Below, piece after piece: positions 12,160 through 24,102 of a DNA stretch of 64,000 bases. The notes under the pieces were generated by a model that worked only from the letters and a program-made list of their open reading frames with translations, searched no databases and was not told the DNA's origin. The translations under genes and the position numbers were made by a program. Numbering within the stretch: position 1 is the first letter of the stretch; the number at the start of each line of letters is the position of its first letter. The DNA is taken from the NCBI RefSeq assembly GCF_019393635.1, contig NC_057861.1, forward strand, positions 168,184,303-168,248,302. The letters are read 5' to 3'. The DNA comes from Dromiciops gliroides. Taxonomy: Eukaryota; Chordata; Mammalia; Microbiotheria; Microbiotheriidae.

Positions 12160-13080
12160 TATGTATTATATTTTAAATATTATTAATTAGTAATCATTAG
12201 AGTGAGTATGAATTGTGTAGAGCTCATATTCAAACTTAGAATTCTCCCAATCTCTTAAGTCCTGAACATTTGCTACTATATCATGATACTTCTCTCTAGT
12301 TTGCTGTATCCAAATATTCAAATGCCTCTGTGATTTCATCAGTGTGGGTAATGATTCCAATGATGCACATCATACATAACTTATTCATGACTACTCACCT
12401 TGTGTTTTTAAAAATTAAGTTAAATTTTTTCAATGAACAAAAATAAATTTTTCCCTTTTACCCCACTGGAAAAACCAGAACAAAACAAAGTCCTTCTCAT
12501 AAATATTTATAATCAAGTAAAACCAATCTCCACATTGACCATATTTTTAAAAGTTATATTATTTAACACCATAAATCCATCACTTTTCTTCCAGGAAATG
12601 AGTAACATGATTCATTATCAGTCCTCTGGCATCATACTTGGTCAAAGATGTGCCTATTCATCTTGTACATTTCTTGTCCATTTTTTATCCAAGTCTCCCC
12701 ATAAGTTTGCCAAAGTGGGTTGGACCCACTGTTTTGGGGACTTTCCTCATGTACTCTTGACATCTGGGAAGATTCCAACAGAGCACATAGGCTATTTATC
12801 TATCTATTGATATCTATCTATTATCACCCTTGCTATTTGACTGGTCTAAATTCTTTTTCTCTTATATGTTTCTTTGTTGATATTCTTTACTTCTGTATAA
12901 TTTTTTGTTTATAATGCATTTTAGCCTGTACATGCCTATCACTAGTACACTTTGGGTGATCCTCAATATCAGTTCTTCAGAGATACCAGTGGTTCGTGAT
13001 TCACCATTATTCAATAACAGAAAGATTGTTGGTATTGAAAAGATGTATCTTTGTTTCAGGGAGAAGCGTGAAGTCCTCAA
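12160..13080. other. Unassigned AT-rich sequence
   Basis: Nothing recognised. It includes a degenerate TATC-rich stretch near 12795-12820. Open frames to 125 codons have no recognisable domain. Confidence 0.3.
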
Positions 13081-13084
13081 AAGA

Positions 13085-13164
13085 ACTTAGTGATTAATGA
13101 ATCCTGCCTCTTCCTCCTCCTAGTCAATTTCAGGTGTAATTCACTCTCCATCTATTTGTCTAAG

Positions 13165-13220
<56 letters not shown>

Positions 13221-14090
13221 ACTATTCAACTGTATATTATAATCTCAGAAATAAGCACCCAACATTCACTTTCTTTGATCTGCGTGGATCATTAGGCCAA
13301 ACTCTTTTCAGTGATTATGTATCTCATGTAGTAGGCTCTGCCATGTCTGGAAGACTTCCTAATCTGTAGAGAATTCCTACTTGACTCAGAATGTAGTAGA
13401 CATTCTCCTTGGAAGTTGCAAACATTCATTTCCCTGCTGTATGTCTCACTTGATATGAATGATTAGAGGGTTGTGTCTGTTTTTATATCTTTCAAAGAAT
13501 ATTGTATAAATTTGGCACAGGAATGGAAGGAACCTTATTTTAGGAGTTTCTTTAAGGCAGCCCTTTGCTTTACTACTGAATTGAATGATTTTCAATAGTT
13601 GACCACCAGTAAACACAGTGGGGTCTTGTATTCTCTACATGTTCAGTCAACTGTGCATAGTAATGATGTGGTCTACTGCAGAATAGCTCTTTTGAAAGAA
13701 AGCCTGTCTATTCCCTTCTAATAACCTCATCAAGGATGCCCTTGATGTACGTATGTGTGGATTATTCTCATTAAAATTTTATAAAGATGAGAAAGTAGAC
13801 AGATGGGTTGTTAGGAGTAGATTTTTGCTAGGTGTTCTTTGTTAGATAATAACGAGATTGACAACCCCACCCCACCCCCTTCTTCCCCCCAAGTCAGATA
13901 CCTTGAGCATATACCCCTCAATTTCCTCAAAATTGTGTCTCCCTCCTCTGTAAATTTGGTTTAGTCCAGCTGCTTTTCCTATCTTTGTTTCTTCATGACC
14001 ACTTTCACTTCCTCTCTAAGTAACATCCTAGACTGTGCTTAGTGTAAGTGTGGTGGCTCATTTGTCATGATGATGAAAAGAGTTTGTTAT
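13085..14090 (-). repeat. RTE-type LINE fragment, antisense
   Basis: In the reverse complement near 13660-13580 a broken frame reads like an RTE reverse transcriptase: 'VDHIITMHS' then 'LTEHVENTRPHCV', matching the RTE motif region before the conserved YEKAFDS block. Stops and frameshifts are frequent. A (TC)n at 13167-13216 interrupts it. The 3' part shares 'cctcctagtcaattt' with the fragment at 33085-33440. Confidence 0.55.
13167..13216 (+). repeat. (TC)n microsatellite
   Basis: About 25 TC units, uninterrupted. Confidence 0.97.
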
Positions 14091-14905
14091 TAAAATATTT
14101 ATAGATTCCCCTTTCTCCCCTCCCCCTTTATTATTATTGAAAGTACTTAAGTACTCGGATGGAGTTGTGATTTCATTGATAGGCTATCTGGTATTCTGGT
14201 AAGAATCTGAGCTTTGAAGTCAGAGAATCTAGGTTCAAATCCTGCAAGGTCCCTTTTAATTTGACATATATCTGATCTTATTATGCTGTGGTATGGATAT
14301 TCTCTGTAATGATATAGATCAAACTCATCTGCTCACACAGTACTCTAGAAAATGGGCTGTTGTGATGATTATCTTAATTCTACTACTTCTGGGCTTTCAG
14401 CTAATACCAGTGTGGTAACAACATGAAAAGTTGGCCTGATTGAGTAGATCTTATGTATTTCTTTATCTTCTATCTTTTTTATTATTATGAATGTAACAGC
14501 CACAACAAGTGCTTATAAAAACGATCAAACCAAATGTGAAGTAAATCACATAAAAGTACCACTAAATCCAAACTTATTTTAAGGGAGAAAATGAAAATAT
14601 AAATTTTGACATTAAATTAATACACTTCCTCAATTCATCCATTGTCTTAGTTTCTTAGTATCTAATTCATGCATGTTTTCTTATTTTGTGCATGGCACCT
14701 TGCATCATTCTTAATATTCTTTTTTGTTTCCTTCATATTTATATTTTAAGGTGCCAACAAAGTTGGATACATCATCATCCATAATTTATCCAGCTATTGC
14801 TTTGTTTTGGGACCTACAGGTTATTTCCAGCTTTTTACTATTCCCGGTAAAGAAGTGGTAAAAACAAAAGTCATCAATGTAAATTATTATTTTTTAAAGC
14901 ATCTA
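14091..14905. other. Unassigned sequence with a short MIR-like scrap
   Basis: 14195-14245 'gagctttgaagtcagagaatctaggttcaaatcctgc' is a MIR head fragment. The rest is not recognised. Confidence 0.35.
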
Positions 14906-14908
14906 GGA

Positions 14909-15068
14909 AGGGGGCAGCTAGGTGACGCAGTGGATAAAGCACCAGCCCTAGATTCAGGAGGATGTGAGTTCAAATCTGGCCTCAGACGCTTGACACTTAT
15001 TAGCTATGTGACCCTGGGCAAGTCACTTAACCCTCACTGCCCCACCAAAAAAACCCCAAAAACCAAAA
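14909..15068 (+). repeat. Marsupial short SINE
   Basis: GGGGGCAGCTAGGTGACGCAG, GATAAAGCACCAGCCC, GAGTTCAAATCTGG and GTGACCCTGGGCAAGTCACTTAACC, then a C-interrupted A tail. No clean duplication seen. Younger subfamily. Confidence 0.92.
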
Positions 15069-15069
15069 G

Positions 15070-17160
15070 CAACTAGGATTACTTTTATACAGATAACACC
15101 TCTCTCCATGCCCCCTTCACCGTACTTTTTTTTTTTTTTTGTCTTGGCTAAAGGATATTAACCACTTTTGTGATTCTGATTCTTAGTCTCTGTTTGCTCT
15201 CAAAAAACTGCACAAGTCTTTGGCTCTACTAACAAGGACATCAAGTGCCTATTTTAGTTATAGCCCCAAAAAAGCAAACACAATTTGATTATTGGTAAGT
15301 TGGATCATTCAAATCCATAGATCATCATCAGAACTTGTTTGCTTTTTTGGGCTCTATTCCCACCAAGTCACTTGCCCAACCTCTTAGCAAGGAACAAATC
15401 TAGCTGTTTGGTATGAGCTTTCCTTCCTTGTGATTCGAAATAGTGAAAAAGCCAAGAGAAAAGTAGAGGTCTATCAATTGTTCATATTTGTGTGTGAAAT
15501 GAAATAATTTTTAAAGAGTAAACCCAAAGCTAGGTTAATTATTAATTTAGGCACTGTATTGAGTTGATGGAGTAGAAAGAAACTGCAATTGATTTTTTTT
15601 ATTTAGATGTAGCTTTTCTAGTCTCCTGTTTTCATTGCCAAAAACCTTTGAAAATTAGTATGTAGTATGACAAAGTAGATAAAAATGTCTAGTCCATTTT
15701 AAAATAGTGGGTTGTTTTTCTTTTTACAACTACCCCAACTGTACCTATTTTAAAGATTTGGTATATAATTCCTGTCTATACTTGCTAATTCCTTCAAAAC
15801 AGCTGTGGTACAGACCTCAGAACCAGCCTTTGTGGAGGGAGAATGACAAGAATAGTGAAATAAGACTCTGGGGAACTAGGTGCAAGGTGCAGTTGGGTCA
15901 TTGCTAACTGTGTGACCTGTAGACAGCACCTCCACCTTGCTGGGCCTCGGTTTCCTTGTACACAGAATGAAATGTTTAGATTAGCATTAGGCAATAACCC
16001 TTCTAGGTCTGAAATTCTGTGTGCAAATGAGCCCAGATGCAGTAAAGCAAGAAGGAACTTTGGAGCTCTGGTGTGTGCCTCGGTGGCTTGTCTGGAAGCC
16101 ATGCTTTGAATGGAGCTTAAGTTCTGAATATACATAGTTGTGGGTCTTAGCTCACTCCGGAAAGCATTAGGAGTAGTATTCTACTAAGTATTTGGCAGAT
16201 GGAGAATTTACACCTTACATCTATTTTAGATGATTACTGGGAAAGGGTCAATATATTTTAGCTAACAAAATGGGTTTCAGCTGAACTTTATAAAGGACAG
16301 ATGTGTTTTCTTTGTTCTATATTTATTATCAAATGTCAAGCAGAGACTCTCCATGACAGCCTTCCTCTGATGTTGCATTTTAGCTTGGATGTGACTCTGG
16401 ATGTCTCACAGGTCATTTCAGCCAAGCTGAATATCTGTTTAAAGTGTAAATATCTGTTTGGCAACCGAGTGTTAATCTGCTGCCTCAGGAATCAGCCTGA
16501 ATCAGTACAGAAATATTTGTCACTCATACTTTTGAAAAAAAAAGTCTTAATTCTTTTATTTTTTAATACTATGATAGAGAGCAGCAGCATCTAATAGTGT
16601 TTGAAATGTAGTGCTCCTCTTCCTCCTCCTCACCCCCCATAAATAGAAGAAGGACATGTATTTCATCAATTGTTCTCTGGAACCCATATTGGTCATTACC
16701 TTCAACCTCAATTCCTTTTGTTTCCAAAGTATAGTCAATGTAGCTAATGTTTTTCTGCTTTTGTTTTCTTTCTCTGCATGAGTTCACATGAGTCTTCCTA
16801 TTTTTCTAATACTTTAAGTAGGGAGTTGTAGCGCATAAGGCATAGCAATCCCTGAACAAGATCATGTTTACCATTTTTCAGGGATGTCAAATATTTAGCA
16901 ACTGACTTTCCAGGAAAAAAATATATGCACAACACACTTTTAAGTTTAATCTTCACTATTAACGTTTTTCTATCACTCTCTTAAGTCTAGGCAATCAACA
17001 AAACAATTATCTCTAACTCCTCTGGGGTAGCCTAGAACCATGAGAAGAAGATCTAGTTAGTCTTTCTTTAGGAGAGTGAGTTCAGAGCCTTCTACACTCA
17101 TAGGGGTTCTGATTGGCTTTTCTGCAACTGTCCCTCACTGCTTCTGGGTTTTGCCTTCAG
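15070..17160. other. Mostly unassigned, with one MIR
   Basis: 15885-16022 is a MIR/CORE-SINE (+): 'gctaactgtgtgacctg', 'ctgggcctcggtttccttgt', 'aatgaaatg', 'cccttctaggtctgaaattctg'. Nothing else is recognised, and no splice-bounded open frame of note was found. Confidence 0.45.
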
Positions 17161-17164
17161 GAAT

Positions 17165-17460
17165 TAATCCTTCATCCATATGGCAACCCTTCAACTAAAT
17201 ACCTGAAGACAGTTATCATGTTCCATCTTGAATATTCTCTTTTTTTTGTGGGAAAATGGGGGTTAAGTGACTTGTCCAGGGTCACTCAGCTAGCAAGTGT
17301 CAAGTGTCTGAGGCCAGATTTGAACTCAGGTTCTCCTGAATCCAGGGCCGGTGCTTTATCCACTGCACTACCTAGCTGCCCCCAACTTTGAATCTTCTCT
17401 TTTTTGGACCTTTAGCTAACCCACATCTGGCATGCTCTTGAAGTCCCTCACCAACCTCAT
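17165..17460 (-). repeat. L3/CR1-like LINE 3' fragment, split by a SINE
   Basis: 'cttcaactaaatacctgaagacagttatcatgttccat' and, after the SINE, 'gaatcttctcttttttggacc' are the antisense of the CR1/L3 3' end ('ctggagaagagaaga ... gatagctgtcttcaagtat'). Short and diverged. Confidence 0.6.
17228..17400 (-). repeat. Marsupial short SINE in L3, 13-bp near-duplication
   Basis: Antisense body 17241-17387. Duplication TTGAATATTCTCT (17228-17240) versus TTGAATCTTCTCT (17388-17400), one mismatch. Head ends CCTAGCTGCCCCC. Confidence 0.9.
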
Positions 17461-17461
17461 A

Positions 17462-19967
17462 CCCCCTTCAGAGGTTCTCCAGATTGCCTATACCTCCTGA
17501 AATGGATATAACCTTTTAGATATGTTCTAACCAGAGTAGAGGCATATAGCTGTTGTGATTGCCATGCCCTTCCCCTCCCCTGCCCAGTTCCTATCAGGTA
17601 CAGACCAGTACTTTCTTCCTGAATGCCAACCCTCCCTACCTCTTTCACCCCAGACCTAGAGCCCTGCTCCATTTGACACTGGCTCATTACTCTTTGACAG
17701 TCATTGGTTGGGAACATAATTATTCACACCACTTGGATGAGCCCAGAGTCCTCAATTATAATCTTCTTGGAGTCATATCATAGTGAACAAGACATTGGCT
17801 GGGTATTTGTCCTGACCCAACCAAAATGCCTTGTTTCAATGGTTTAGCTGCAAAAGTGGGGTTTTAGGAGGGACTGAAGGTCCAAGATATATTGATTAAA
17901 GCTCTCACTGAGCTAGGTTTGTGCTAACTGAGCCAAGTTAGTCAAAACATTACCTCTGCCAAGGCCACATTGATCATCCAGTTTGAATCTTCAGTTTGAG
18001 TTTTTCTTAACTTGCCCTGTCAATGGAATAATATTCTGTCATGGAAAGTCTCCTCTCTGAGGCCCACATTTAGTATGACATATTCTCAGGTTCCTATCTA
18101 GAGAAAACTAAAAATTCAGATAAGTGATATCTGGATTCAGTATAATTTATTTTTCTAAAATGATACAGGGTGACACAGTAACTCCTGATTAGTCTCCTGA
18201 TCTCTATATCAGTGATGATAAGCAAGTGAGTCAGAGGAACATTCCCCTTTGCTGGTACAAAAAAACCTCTTATTGTCTGTCTTTTGGGCCTCTCCAAGTG
18301 TTTAAATTTTCTCTTCTTCAGAGTTCTAGTAATAGGAGGGCATTTCTTTCCACCATCCTCTCCTCTTCCCCCCACACCATTCCCATATAAACCAGGCAAT
18401 TACAACACATTGCAGTGAGAACTCAACCTAGCTTAGGTGAATGTGAGTCCCTGGGGGCCTTCTGCTTCTATCTCTGAGCTCAGACCAATGACCAGCCAAC
18501 CTGAGAAATATGTACTTCCAACTTTGGTAGTAACCCTCTGGATCCAAAGTTTCAGGGTTGTGCAGTTAGGTGCCAGCCAACCAGAGGAAGAAAAGCTTCT
18601 TGAAGGAAATGAAGGAAATGTTCTGCAGAACAACCTGCAGAAGACTTAAGCAAGCCCAAGCCATGCCCTGGCTGGCCAGGAGATTTTGATCTCATCAGTT
18701 GTTCACGAAGTATATATCTGAGTTGAAAGTTAAATATTTGTTCAGTTGTACCAAGGAAGGATGACCTTAATCTAATGTGTATGATGACTAATTGGAGATG
18801 CTTTGTTTTCTGGATCATTGTGGGTACCTCTGACTTGTGTGTTAAGCTTTTTTTGTGGTGAGGGAAATAATTTACTCTCCTAAATTAGAAAAAATTAATA
18901 AAGAGAAGTTTTGTTCCTTGGTGCCTAAGGAACATTAGTGTATTCTACCATTGAGACTCCTTTTAATGCAAGATTAGAGGCAAAGAAAATAAATGTTTTA
19001 ATCTTCATCAAAGCAAGTTGAGGAGTTTCTCACTTAGTCCCCTCACTTTCCTATTCTTCCCATTGCTATTGCACAAAACGATCCTTCTTTAGCGGTCAAA
19101 CTGTCACGATGAAGGTTGGTGTCTCCCAGGGAGTAAATGTAGCCCATGTCAAAAATATTCCAAAAAGCATGGGGATTTTCATAAAGAGAACCCTTGTAAC
19201 AAGTACAGCTGCATCTTTGGGGAAGGGAAAGAGCCCCAGGGAATGCATCTTTGTAGATAAGAATAAAAACATCTTAACAGGTCACAAAATTTAACCAGCT
19301 GTTCAGTGCTCAGGCTGTACTACACAGGTAGTAAAATAAATAAAAATGGCATTCTTTACTCAGTGTGAATAACTCCTGCCCCCAGGAATATGAACAGAAA
19401 GTTATGTGCCTGGATGATTTAGCTGTAAAATGCTTGTTTGCTTGTCAACTGGGTATAATAATGACCCAAGAAAAGGCAAAGGCATGTTTTTGTTTTTTCT
19501 GTCATGATTACTGATGGGAACTCCCCTTGAGGAAAATAGTTAATCATAATCCTGAAATCCCATCTGGGGTCAGGCCTTTTTCAACTGATTTTTCTGTTAA
19601 GAGATGGTTCTTTGAAATGAATGTGCTGCCACTAATCGGTCATGATGTTTCTTTTTGAGAAAAATGTTTCCTTAGGTCATTTGTTGGAGAGGGAATTTTG
19701 CTTTGAGACAATTTCCTAAGACTCCATGTTGTAAAGAGAGTGATGATTTGCATTTGGTAGAGGGGGTTCCTAAATGGAAGCATCCAACAGCAATGATGTC
19801 CCAGGTCTGGGTTACTCCTAAGATGCATGAGTATGCTGTGGAAGATCAGCACTGGTCAATTAGCCAACAAATTTTGATCATGTGGCATTTATTAAATGTT
19901 TGCTTTTAGTTGTGATGTCCTGAATAAAAATTGCTTTGATGTTTTGGCTTTCTTCTAGGGAATGAAA
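17462..19967. other. Unassigned unique-looking sequence
   Basis: No repeat family, RNA gene or credible exon recognised over ~2.5 kb; the longest open frame is about 100 codons (minus 18094-18399) without recognisable domains. With 7.4-9.3 kb this is among the better candidates for single-copy flanking DNA. Confidence 0.3.
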
Positions 19968-21292
19968 TTGTTGTTGTTGGTCCTTCATTTTCTTTTTTTT
20001 TTTTTTGAATAGAATTTTATTTTCCAAAATATATGTAAAAACAAAGTTTTAACATCAATTAAAAAAAAAAAACTTTGTGTTCCAACTTCTCTTCCCCCCC
20101 TCCATTCGCGCCCCCCACCCACAAGTACTCGATCAATTCAAAATAAGTTATACATGCGTAGTCATGGAAAAATTCCCATATTAGCTAGTTGCAAGAGAAA
20201 ACAGTCAAAAAACCCCAAAACTTCAGATTAAGAAATTGTCAAAGAGGAAAAGAAAAAAAAATTTTAATGTGTTTCCATCTGTTTTCAGATACTATCAGCT
20301 CTTTCTCTGCAGATGGGCTGCAATCTTCATTAAGTCCTTCAGGGTTATATTGGATCATTGCCTTGCTGAAAATAACCGCATGCTTCCCAGCAGATCATCC
20401 CCCCACTATTGCTGTTATTTTGTATACAGTACATTTCACTTGGCTTCAGTTCATGTAGATCTTTCCAGGTTTTTCTGATAGTATCCTGTTCATCATAACC
20501 TGTATATAGTACCTTAAGTTTGACATAGAATTTTCTTCATAAAAGCCCAGCAAAGTAGGTACCATACGTTTTGCCATTATAATCAATCATCATAACTATT
20601 TCCCTCCGTCCCACTCCATTCCCATGACATTTACTCTCTCTTCTTTTTACCTATTCCTTCTCAGAAGTGTTTTACTTCTGACTATCCTCTCCCTCACTCT
20701 GCACTCCCTTTTTTCACCCTTCCTTCCTCATCTTCTTCCCCTCCTATTTTCCTGCAGGGTTAAATAGATTGCTCCTCCCAATTGGGTATGAAAGCTATCC
20801 CCTCCATGAGCCCACTCCAATGAGATCAGGGTCCCTGAGCTAATTCTTTGTTCTAAATTGTTCTTCCTCCCTCCCTCCTCAATCCTCCCTATGAGATCAA
20901 GAAATTCAATGTCATACTGGTGCAATAATGCAGAACATCTTCATCTTCCTTGAAAGTGTTTTGCTTTTTACTGCTCTCTCTCTCTCCCAATCTGCCCTTT
21001 CCTCCTTCCCCTCTTTTCCCCTCCCCTTTTCTCCCTCTCCCCCTCCCCTCAGGGCAAAAACATATTACTATACCTACTTGAGTATGTATGTTAGTCCTTC
21101 TTTGAGCCAATTCTGATGATATTAAGGTTCACTCACTCTCCAACTCCTTCCCCCTCTTCTACTCTCCTCTATAAGCTTTTTTCTTGTTTCCTTCATGTGA
21201 ACTACCTCTCCCCAGACCATCTCTCCCCTTCTCCCTCCCCCAGTTTATTCTTCCTACACCTCAACCCTATTTTAATGATGTCATCATGGATT

Positions 21293-21412
21293 AGTTAGGT
21301 GGCACAGTGTACAAAGCACCAGCCCTGGACCCAGGAGGCCCCAAGCCCAAATCCAGCTCCTGACATAAGATACCCCACCCTGTCTGCCCTACAAAGAACA
21401 AAACATAAATGC
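21293..21412 (+). repeat. Degenerate short-SINE-like segment inside the HAL1-like element
   Basis: TTAGTTAGGTGGCACAGTG, AAAGCACCAGCCCTGGA, then a degenerate 'cccaaatccagctcctgacataag'. It is opposite in orientation to the LINE, has no visible duplication and no A tail. Either a decayed insertion or part of the family's 3' region. Confidence 0.5.
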
Positions 21413-21571
21413 TTTACAGATATCATCCCTTCATATTCAGTTCAGCCCTGTCTTCTGTGAATTGCTTACTGAGATAGTTCTTATGATTTCAAAGTATTAT
21501 CTTCCCATATAGGAATGTTAACAGTTTGATCTTTTAATGTCCCTCATGAAGTCTTTTTCCTGTTTACCTTT

Positions 21572-22562
21572 TTATGCTTCTCCAGGGTCTTGTATTTGAA
21601 AGTCAAATTTTCTATTCAGTTCAGGTCTTTTCATCACAAATGCTTGAAAGACCTCTTTCTCATTGAAATCCCATTTTTGCCTCTGAAAGATTATGCTTAG
21701 TTTTGCTGGGTATGTGATTTTTGGCTGAAGTCCCAGTTCCTTTGCCCTCTGGAATATCATATTCCATACCCTTCGGTCCTTTAATGTAGAGGCTGCTAGA
21801 TCTTGCTTTATCGTTATTGGAGCTCCACAGTATTTGAATTCCTTTTTTCTAGCTGCTTGCAGTATTTTCTCCTTGACCTGGGAGTTCTGGAATTTGGCTA
21901 TAATATTCCTGGAGGTTTTCCTTTTGGGATCTCTTTCAGGAGGTGATCGGTAGATTCTTTCAATTTCTATTTTAGCTTCTACTTCTAGAATATCAGGGCA
22001 ATTTTCCCTCACAATCTCTTGGAGGATGGTGTCTAAGCTTTTGTTTTGGTCATGGTTTTCAGGTAGTCCAGTGATTTTCAAATTATCTCTCCTAGATTTA
22101 TTTTCTAGGTCAGCTGTTTTTCCAAGGAGATATTTCACATTGCCCTCTATTTTTTCATTCAATTGGATTTACTTTACTGTGTCTTGGTTTCTCATAAGGT
22201 CACTAGCTTCCATTTGTTACATCCTAATTCTCAGGCAGTTATTTTCATCAGACAGTTTTTCAATCTCCTTTTCCATTTGGCTTTTCAAACTGTTGACTTT
22301 TTTCTCATGACTGCTGCATCGCTCTCATTTCCTTTTCCGTTCTTTCCTCCTTTTCTCTACATCTTCTTTCTATTTCTCCTACTTTCTCTTCAAAGTCCCT
22401 TTTGAGAGCTTCCATGGCCTGAGACCAGTTCACATTTTTCTTGGAAGCTTTGGATGTCAGAGCTTTGACTCTGTTATTATTTTCTTCTTCTGAGGTTGTA
22501 TTGTGGTCTACCTTACCCCCAAAGAAGTTTTCAATGGTCTTCTGCTTTCTCTGCCTACTCAT
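21572..22562 (-). pseudogene. LINE ORF1p-like coding region, frameshifted
   Basis: L1 ORF1 protein is an RNA-binding chaperone that trimerises through a coiled coil. Here the N-terminal part (minus 22562-22305, ~85 codons) has a basic start and a charged helix, and the next ~48 codons continue the coiled coil in another frame. The C-terminal part (minus 22162-21572, 196 codons) holds the RRM-like and CTD regions: LKITGLPE, ERIYRSP, RNIIAKFQN, KEKILQAARKK, a YCGAPITIKQDLA block and WNMIFQRAKELGLQPKITYP. A frameshift near 22305 and two in-frame TAA codons between 22305 and 22162 inactivate it. Combined length (~330 codons) is normal for ORF1p. N- and C-terminal pieces are clearly one gene. Confidence 0.85.
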
Positions 22563-23637
22563 CCTGGCTTACTATTTCTTGGCTTTTAACTCCTTCTTAA
22601 AGTGTGGTTCTGCTTCCAGGACACACTGTTCAAACTACAGTGTGACCCAGGCGATGGTTGGGCTTCTTCTCAGCCTGCCTGGCCTCACTTTCATTTGATT
22701 TTAAACTCTCCACTGGGGGGGGGGGTGCATCTTCTCGGCTCCACTCCTGTTATCAGTTTCAAAGGGTCCCAGGTGTTTGGGATTGAGGCAGGGCAGGCTT
22801 TAATCTCACCTGGCCTGTTCTCAGGTCGGGAGATAACCTCAGGCCTATTTACTAAGAAACCAACCAGAAAAGTTTTCTGTGGTGTGGTTCTCAGCTTCCA
22901 ATGAGACTGTTCCCCCACTCCCCTCCCCCACCTGGATCTTCAGCCACTCAGGATTTCTTCTTGGTTCCCCGCTGTGGTGGGACAGTCAAATCCTTCCCCC
23001 CAGTCCACTGGTACCCCTGCACTTACCCCCCAGGCCAGCCGTTCAGCCCAACCTTGCGCTCAATTCCAGAAGATGCCTGTGCTGTAGCCGAATCAGAGGC
23101 ACTGGGGCAAATTCCTCGGGCAGGTGTCTGGTGTGTCGGCCTGACTTCGGAGTTAGGCTTTATTCGTGGCCCATCAAGGCCCCCTGAAATCTATCTATAG
23201 CTGGAGAAAACTCTCAGCCAGTATTTTTGTGTGTTTTTCTGCACCGAGGGTTATTTTATTGATATTTTGGGGGTGATTGTATCAGGAGCCCAGTGCATTT
23301 AATGTCTTTCCACCGCCATCTTGGCTCCACCTACCGGTCCTTCATTTTCAAAGAGGACCATGACATTGGAATGACATTGTGACTTGCACTGAACAGGATT
23401 TAAGTGAGGGAGGGCTGCACAAGGTCACCAACCTCACTCTCTCCTCCAGAGCTATCTGGGTCCTGTGGAAAGATATATATCAGGATGACTGGAAATGGCC
23501 TTGGATGTTTTAAGGCAACTGGGGTTAAGTGACTTGCCGAAGGTCACACAGCTAGTAAGTGTCAGAGGTAAGATTTGAACTTTGGTCCTCCTGACTTCAG
23601 GGTCAATGCTCTATCTACTGTGCCACTTGGTTTTCCC

Positions 23638-23924
23638 ATGGAATGAAATAGTAAAAGGAGAAAGATAAACAACTCTGTGACTTCATTATTTGCAGGGCTA
23701 AAGTATGTTTAGAAGATGTCTAATATGGTTTAAATGAACAACTGTCTATTGTACCCCATGTGCAGAGTACTCCATATGCATATGCATATATTATATATGT
23801 TTATGTTATCAATGTGTATATATTACATGTGTGTATGTGTATATATACATATACATACACATATGTATGTATCTTTTAAAATACAATATAACACCCGCAT
23901 CTGATTGGTGTAGATAGATCATAG
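23638..23924. other. Unassigned, including TA/CA-rich simple sequence
   Basis: 23776-23875 is ATAT/GTAT-rich low-complexity DNA. The remainder is not recognised. Confidence 0.5.
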
Positions 23925-24102
23925 ACTTAGAACCAGAATGACCTTAGAGGTTATTTAATCTCACCTTTCATTTTATGGGTAAGGAAATTGAGGTTTAGAA
24001 AGGTCAAGTGTCTCCCAGGATCACAAAGCTAGTAAATATTTGAGGTATTGTGTGAATCCAGGTGTTCCTGATTCTGAGTCCAGCACTCTTTCCAATATAC
24101 AA
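23925..24102 (-). repeat. MIR (antisense)
   Basis: 'gaccttagaggttatttaatc', 'attttatgggtaaggaaattgagg', 'caggatcacaaagctagtaaat' and 'gtccagcactctttcc' follow the MIR antisense order. Confidence 0.75.

Larger units (their letters stand above)
19993..23335 (-). mobile_element. Full-length ORF1-only LINE (HAL1-like), antisense
   Basis: Structure on the minus strand: 5' UTR ~23335-22563 (GC-rich, starting close to a GGAGCCAAGATGGCGG sequence), ORF1 22562-21572 (broken), a long pyrimidine-rich (plus strand) 3' region 21571-20590, and an L1-type 3' end 20590-19993 with a T-run on the plus strand (poly-A). GGTCCTTCATTTTC lies at 19979-19992 and 23336-23349, an exact 14-bp target-site duplication, so both ends are intact. 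No reverse-transcriptase ORF2 is present although both ends are complete; that is the definition of a HAL1 ('half-L1') element, mobilised in trans by L1. Confidence 0.82.
19968..23637 (-). repeat. Third SINE type with (CAA)n tail, split by the HAL1-like LINE
   Basis: The antisense SINE occupies 19968-19992 and 23350-23637. Its minus-strand order is a tRNA-like head shared with the short SINE (GTGGCACAGTAGATAGAGCA, AAGTTCAAATC, GCAAGTCACTTAACCCC), then a different body (CAGATAGCTCTGGAGGAGAG, CTCCCTCACTTAAATCC, GTCATGGTCCTCTTTG), then a CAACAACAACAA tail. The body is unlike the MAR1-like and WSINE1-like copies here. The 3.3 kb LINE interrupts it exactly at GGTCCTTCATTTTC. Confidence 0.75.
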
